Part shown: positions 37,811-42,241 of the stretch, one piece after another
How the letters are laid out: each line of letters starts with the position of its first letter
Position numbering within the stretch: position 1 is the stretch's first letter
Origin: a virus
Virus record (IMG/VR): IMGVR_UViG_3300042904_000455
Coordinates: 1 to 42,241 of that record
DNA: 42,241 nt
Reading direction: 5' to 3' (one strand)
Position numbers and translations under genes: made by a program
Notes under the pieces: model-generated
Databases searched by the model: none
The model's input: the letters and a program-made list of their open reading frames with translations, nothing else
Told to the model about the DNA's origin: nothing

Positions 37811-39094
37811 ATGACTTATATTCCAGATAACAGTTTTGTAAACGTCCCAACCTATCAAAAAGGCTTCTTGGGTAGTTTACGCTCTATCAACCCTTGGTTT
37901 TCTTCGCTGAATACCCGTTACAAAGACTTTACCAATGGTGTGGTGAATAACCTAGGCCCATCGGTTTTGATTGAACTGCCTCCTTTAGTGAATACGCGTA
38001 GAAGCCTAGTTTCTAATGCGAATGCTGCTCAACAACGTTTTGAGACTTTAACGTTAAATGAGCCTATTTCGAGCGAATTGGCTTTTACTACTGAGCAAAT
38101 CATAGAAAACAATGCTGTTACCTACATGAAGACATGGGGTGAGGCTATTGTTAACCGTATCGGTACCGACTTTGGCGCCATAATCGCAAGCCATGCATTA
38201 ACTGACACATACCGCTTCTTCGGCGATGGTAATACCCCTATTAATACTCGGTTACAGTTAGCGCAAATTATGGCGTTCTTCCGCAACTATGGCTCCGCAG
38301 ACGGTAAAGCGAACTGCTACTTGTCCGACATGATGGCGCCTGGCGTTGTTAACTCCGACTTGAACCAATTTGTGATGCGTCGCAATGAAGAAGAAGCTTC
38401 CAGTTGGGAGATTGGCGAATCCAGCAACGCTCGTTGGATGATATCTAACTTGTTGACGGAGCACATTGCGGGTACGGAAGGTCAGAACGTAGGTCATGAA
38501 TTAACCGTTTTGGGCGTGTCCACCAACTCTGATGGTGCGGTTACAGCGATTACGTTTAGCGGCACAACTTCCGCTAGTGACCCTGATTGTATCAAAGAAA
38601 ATGACAAATTGTGGTTCATAGACAATGTGTCCGGACAGCCCAATATGCGTTACATGGTGTGGAATACCACTGTGGTATCGCGCTCTCCGGTTCAGTTTAG
38701 GGCTACAGCTGATTGCCAATCTAACGGCTCAAGCCAAGTGACTGTGCCTATTTACCCGCCATTACAAGCCGCTGCTGGCAACACCCAAAACATCAACCAT
38801 CAAATTCAGGTTGGCATGAAGGTTAAGGTTGTTAACAGTCGTCTGTCTGGCTTGGTAGTAGGTGGAGATGCGTTCTACTTAGCGATGCCTCCTTTGCCAG
38901 ACCAACAACCGTTTGCTACGGCGAACGAGGTAGATCCAGTTACAAACCTTTCCATTCGTATGACCTACGGCTCCAAAGGCCCTGGTACAAACTTCATGGG
39001 CTTTGTGTTTGATGGCCTCTTGGGCGCAAAACTTATCTCAGAGTATGGGATGGAGATTTGTATACCGCTTAACACTGGCGCGTCATTTTTCTAA
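37811..39094 (+). CDS. Major capsid (coat) protein, P22-like
   Basis: 427 residues from the ATG at 37811 (GAGGTG ribosome site); length is close to the P22 coat (430). HK97-fold coat proteins of this group begin with a helical N-arm and contain a loop like LTLNEPISSELAFTTEQIIEN (about 78-98), followed by a long helix (AVTYMKTWGEAIVNRIG). A mid-protein insertion of strands (about 230-330) could correspond to the telokin-like I-domain of P22. Assigned by position after the scaffold, size and pattern. Sequence identity to P22 gp5 itself is low. Confidence 0.85.
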   Translation: MTYIPDNSFVNVPTYQKGFLGSLRSINPWFSSLNTRYKDFTNGVVNNLGPSVLIELPPLVNTRRSLVSNANAAQQRFETLTLNEPISSELAFTTEQIIENNAVTYMKTWGEAIVNRIGTDFGAIIASHALTDTYRFFGDGNTPINTRLQLAQIMAFFRNYGSADGKANCYLSDMMAPGVVNSDLNQFVMRRNEEEASSWEIGESSNARWMISNLLTEHIAGTEGQNVGHELTVLGVSTNSDGAVTAITFSGTTSASDPDCIKENDKLWFIDNVSGQPNMRYMVWNTTVVSRSPVQFRATADCQSNGSSQVTVPIYPPLQAAAGNTQNINHQIQVGMKVKVVNSRLSGLVVGGDAFYLAMPPLPDQQPFATANEVDPVTNLSIRMTYGSKGPGTNFMGFVFDGLLGAKLISEYGMEICIPLNTGASFF

Positions 39095-39111
39095 TTTGAG
39101 GAGTATTTAAT

Positions 39112-39855
39112 ATGTCAGGTCCAATGATTGCCGGAATTAATGCCGGATTGATATATGCAAATGGTTGTGTGCCGTTCTGGACGTCTGCCACTGTAATGGG
39201 TGTAAGCGCCGGCCAATTGCGTAACTCTACCGATGTTAACGACATCGAGGTAGATGAAGCCTTAACCATCACCAGCACTGTAGTAGGCGCTGGCGGTTTA
39301 GATGTAGGCACAATGGCTAACACGACCCTGTATGCCGTGTATGTGATTGCCGCCTCCACCCTAAGAGTAGAGCCAGCCGCTATTTTGTCCTTGTCTGAAA
39401 GCGCGCCTTTATTGCCGCGCGACTATGACATGTACTTAAAAGTAGGCCATGTGCGCACCGATGGCTCAGCCCAATTTTTGCCGTTTGTATGCGTAGGCAA
39501 TGGTTTAGTGCGCGAGACACGTTATGACACACCGATTGCGGTGCTAACAGCGGGGGCCGCCACAAGCTTCACAGACGTGGATTGCGCCGATATCGTGCCA
39601 GCAATGGAGACCAAAATCTTCTTGCAAGCCAGTATCACGCCTAACAGCGCCGGCAATTCGGTGTTTGCTAGGAGAAATGGCTCTGCTGCTAGCAGCGGCA
39701 ATGCGCAATTAAGCGGTGCCGTTTCTGCGGTGGCTCAGCTTGCACAGCTAGAGGTGACTTGTGATGAAGATGCAGTATTTGAATACAAAGTAAGTAATGC
39801 ATCCGACGCAACCACTTTGTCTGTTATCGGCTATCAAGAAATCTTAGGTTTGTAA
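39112..39855 (+). CDS. Head-associated structural protein, possible decoration or head fibre
   Basis: 247 residues, beta-rich, with LLPRDYDMYLKVGHVRTDGS (about 99-118) followed by FLPF, a pattern I associate with small phage structural proteins next to coat genes. AGGAG ribosome site. Probably surface-exposed on the head or a head-tail joining protein. Confidence 0.6.
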   Translation: MSGPMIAGINAGLIYANGCVPFWTSATVMGVSAGQLRNSTDVNDIEVDEALTITSTVVGAGGLDVGTMANTTLYAVYVIAASTLRVEPAAILSLSESAPLLPRDYDMYLKVGHVRTDGSAQFLPFVCVGNGLVRETRYDTPIAVLTAGAATSFTDVDCADIVPAMETKIFLQASITPNSAGNSVFARRNGSAASSGNAQLSGAVSAVAQLAQLEVTCDEDAVFEYKVSNASDATTLSVIGYQEILGL

Positions 39856-39878
39856 TCTAACCTGATTGGGGGTGGGCT

Positions 39879-40589
39879 ATGGCTCAGAATGTTTTAAGTC
39901 TTTTGACGAAATCGCTGTACTTGTCTGGCGTTGTAAGCAAAGACTTTAACCAGCCCACCTCAAATCAAAACGAAGATGCGCTCATGTGCCTTAATGACAT
40001 CTTATCTGAGAAATCAGTTGATGATGCCATGAATCCCTATTACAGCAAATATGAGTTCGATGCTGAAACAAATGAGCCAGAATATTTTGTAGACAATCTT
40101 ATCCAGGTAGATACGCTCACCTTCGTTAATGGTAGCGTAAGAATGCCTATGCGATACGTATCTCGTGATGAATACAACGGCCAGACGCGAGCGGTAAACG
40201 TAGACTCTATGCCCTACATGTATTATTACGAACGCGAACGAGGTGGCGCACGTTTATATATTTATTACCCGCCAAATCAAGAATACCCATTCACCCTGTG
40301 GGGTAAATTCGGCCTTGATTCCGAAGTGGGTTATTTTGATGACTTATCCACGGTCTATGACCGATTCTATCTTGCTTATTTAAAAGCGGCAGTAGCAGAG
40401 CGTTTATGCGACTACTACGCCATTGAAGTTCCTAGGCGGCTTGAAAAGCTGTTAGAGCAATACGACATTGTCTTTTCCAACCAGATATCACCCCCAGACA
40501 TGACCGTTACAGGCATGAGTATGTTTGGTCGTTATGTCTGGCCAAACTGGGGCTTTATTAATATCGGTAACGAGGGATGGTTGCCATAA
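39879..40589 (+). CDS. gp4-like head-tail adaptor protein
   Basis: 236 residues. Helical N-terminus (MAQNVLSLLTKSLYLSGVVS), a long central beta region with many aromatic residues, and a helical end (ERLCDYYAIEVPRRLEKLLEQYD) fit the P22 gp4 tail-accessory family, which joins the portal to the tail after packaging. ATG of the next gene overlaps its stop (TAATG). Confidence 0.75.
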   Translation: MAQNVLSLLTKSLYLSGVVSKDFNQPTSNQNEDALMCLNDILSEKSVDDAMNPYYSKYEFDAETNEPEYFVDNLIQVDTLTFVNGSVRMPMRYVSRDEYNGQTRAVNVDSMPYMYYYERERGGARLYIYYPPNQEYPFTLWGKFGLDSEVGYFDDLSTVYDRFYLAYLKAAVAERLCDYYAIEVPRRLEKLLEQYDIVFSNQISPPDMTVTGMSMFGRYVWPNWGFINIGNEGWLP

Positions 40590-42220
40590 TGCCAGAGCAG
40601 AATGTCCCCGTACAAATTGTAGGCTCATCGAAATTTGGTGTTTATAACAAGATAAATGCGCGCAAAACATACAATATGTTTGAGTCAGATGGATGGTTAG
40701 TGCCTTATGCTGGCTGGAAAAAAGTATTAACGCTTATCAGTGAATCCACGTCAGACATCAGTGGCCGAGGTTTATTTTGGAGTATCAGGGGCAGGATTGG
40801 TGTTGCCGTTATCAACTCCGGCGTTTGGCATTTAGATACGGTAGTAGGGGCTAGATTTATAGGCAACATAGCCACTTTTAGCGGCCCTGTATTTATGGAT
40901 GAGAACCTAAACTCGCAGATAGCCATTGTAGACCAACTCAACATCTATATCTATAACCGCGCAACCAATGCGCTTATTAAGCAAGAAAGCTTCACCAATG
41001 GCGGAACGGTGCCCGATGATTTAACGCCTAATTACGTGTGCTTCCACGATAACTATTTCTTGGTGGGTAATGGCAATTTTACAGGTAATGGCTCGCGCTT
41101 TTATGCCTTCCGGTACACCGATGCTGACACTATATCGGTTGCCACCGGCGGTCAATTGGCCTTACAGACTAAGCCAGATTATGCCAAGGCTATCGTGCGC
41201 TTATCTGAGAAAGGTGAAAACGTTCTGGTTTTTGGAACTGCAGTGACGGAAATACAAAGCAACTCGCCGATTGTTCAGGACGGCAATATATTGCTCTACC
41301 AAAGAAACCCAACGGTGAATATCGATTATGGCGTGCTAAGCGTTGCCACAATTGCCTTTTCCGATAATTTTGTGGTGTGGCTAGGCTCAAATGAAAAGTC
41401 ACCCCCAGTCATCATGCTGTTTAATGGCTCGCAGGCAAAGACCATTTCCACCGATGGTATCAATGCGCTTTTGCAAAGGCTAGAGCATCCAGAGGATTCC
41501 TTTGGTTTTATATACAAACAAGATGGCCATGTGTTTTACCAGCTTACGTTCAACAAGGATAACGTTTCTTTGTTATTGGACTTTAACAACGAAGCATTTT
41601 ATAACGTCAGTGATTACAACTTAAATTATCACCCTGCAAGGCAGGTAGTTTACTCTGGCAGTAAGTGCTATTTCGTGTCCATTAATGATGGCAGTGTTTA
41701 CGAGATAAGTACCACCTATACCACCTATGACGATAACACGCGTAGGCCTGGGCATCCCTTATACGATGAAGCGCAGAACCATGTTATCCCCCGTCAAGTT
41801 ATTGGCGATACATTCCGCATGGCTGGCACAAAACCATTTGTGATTGACAACTTTTATCTCACTATGGAGCAGGGGGAAGATAAAGCGTGGACGCAATATA
41901 CACGCGATGATTCTGGCGAGGGCATTATCACGGAGGATGATATCGCGATGGTTTCAGAAGATGACCAGCAGCTTGTTACTGATAATGGCGCCATCAACAC
42001 GCTTTCGTATCAACCAAAAGTATCTTTTTCTTTTTCGCCCGATGGTGGAACGACTTACAGCAATGAGGTTGAAACCGTTATTAATTTTGTAGGTTACAGA
42101 CAAAACATAGCGCAACTTGGCGTGCGTCTTGGGCGCATGAATGAGTTTACACCAAAGTTAAAGTTTTGGGGTAAGAGTCGTTTTGTGGTTGGCAATGCGC
42201 AAATGCAGGTAAGGCAATAG
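40589..42220 (+). CDS. gp10-like DNA stabilisation (tail hub) protein
   Basis: 543 residues. Begins MPEQNVPVQIVGSSKFGVY; the repeated NxYxxNARKTYNMFESDGW-like opening and the beta-propeller-like body (GRGLFWSIRGRIG, IAIVDQLNIYIYN) match P22 gp10-type packaged-DNA stabilisation proteins, which plug the portal together with gp4 and gp26. Start is at 40589 in a TAATG overlap; earlier in-frame ATG at 40577 is inside the previous gene. Ends in the terminal overlap. Confidence 0.85.
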   Translation: MPEQNVPVQIVGSSKFGVYNKINARKTYNMFESDGWLVPYAGWKKVLTLISESTSDISGRGLFWSIRGRIGVAVINSGVWHLDTVVGARFIGNIATFSGPVFMDENLNSQIAIVDQLNIYIYNRATNALIKQESFTNGGTVPDDLTPNYVCFHDNYFLVGNGNFTGNGSRFYAFRYTDADTISVATGGQLALQTKPDYAKAIVRLSEKGENVLVFGTAVTEIQSNSPIVQDGNILLYQRNPTVNIDYGVLSVATIAFSDNFVVWLGSNEKSPPVIMLFNGSQAKTISTDGINALLQRLEHPEDSFGFIYKQDGHVFYQLTFNKDNVSLLLDFNNEAFYNVSDYNLNYHPARQVVYSGSKCYFVSINDGSVYEISTTYTTYDDNTRRPGHPLYDEAQNHVIPRQVIGDTFRMAGTKPFVIDNFYLTMEQGEDKAWTQYTRDDSGEGIITEDDIAMVSEDDQQLVTDNGAINTLSYQPKVSFSFSPDGGTTYSNEVETVINFVGYRQNIAQLGVRLGRMNEFTPKLKFWGKSRFVVGNAQMQVRQ

Positions 42221-42241
42221 GAGGAGATTATGGCAAATATT
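42115..42241. repeat. Terminal direct repeat, right copy
   Basis: Exact copy of bases 1-127. Joining the ends here gives a 42,114 bp circle in which the gp10-like gene is followed directly by the small gene that starts at base 116. Confidence 0.95.

Noticed and set aside
1-42241. CRISPR arrays, IS elements, transposases
   Set aside because: I found no regularly spaced repeats, no terminal inverted repeats of an insertion sequence and no transposase motif.

Overview
The window is a whole tailed-phage genome rather than a piece of a bacterial chromosome. Its first and last 127 bases are identical, so it reads as a circular or circularly permuted molecule of 42,114 bp; the last gene runs across the join. 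The head and tail genes (small and large terminase, P22-type portal, scaffold, coat, gp4-like and gp10-like head-tail proteins, ejection proteins, tail fibres) mark a short-tailed, P22-like virus that probably packages by headful. GGAG-type ribosome sites, clear sigma-70 promoters and a CsrA gene fit a proteobacterial host. I cannot name the host.

Layout. (1) 28.6-42.2 kb, continuing through the join to 11.3 kb on the + strand: packaging, portal, scaffold, coat, tail completion, ejection proteins, three fibre-type proteins, then a lysis block with three membrane proteins and an M15 peptidase endolysin. An island of about 4 kb of small genes (33.1-37.1 kb), including a convergent XRE repressor, separates portal from scaffold. 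(2) 11.3-12.0 kb on the - strand: a VRR-NUC nuclease and a small gene. (3) 12.0-12.46 kb: a non-coding stretch with inverted repeats, a strong promoter, a hairpin leader, two odd tRNA-like elements and a chromosomal-type parS-like site. (4) 12.77-22.3 kb on the - strand: a long, tightly overlapped early operon with RtcB RNA ligase, SSB, a Sak4-like ATPase, CsrA, YopX, two Lar-like proteins and many membrane or zinc-ribbon microproteins. (5) 22.4-25.7 kb on the + strand: a Cro-like regulator, a probable replication initiator and Cys-rich small proteins. (6) 25.7-25.9 kb: a self-contained small-RNA unit with promoter and terminator. (7) 25.9-28.5 kb on the - strand: a second operon of small unknown genes.

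How the parts may work together. Four promoters carry the same half-site, GAAATCAT or close to it, between -35 and -10. They are the two - strand early promoters, the + strand Cro/replication promoter and the repressor's own promoter, so one or both XRE proteins probably run a lysogeny-like switch. There is no integrase. With a replication initiator and a parS-like site but no ParA/ParB, a plasmid-like prophage borrowing host ParB is a reasonable hypothesis. Five leaders share AACAACGGAGAT over the ribosome site. The small RNA at 25.74 kb starts with the complement of that element, and the phage also encodes a CsrA that could read its ANGGA core. The tRNA-like elements close to an RtcB gene suggest tRNA repair, decoy or splicing. 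These functional links are inference.
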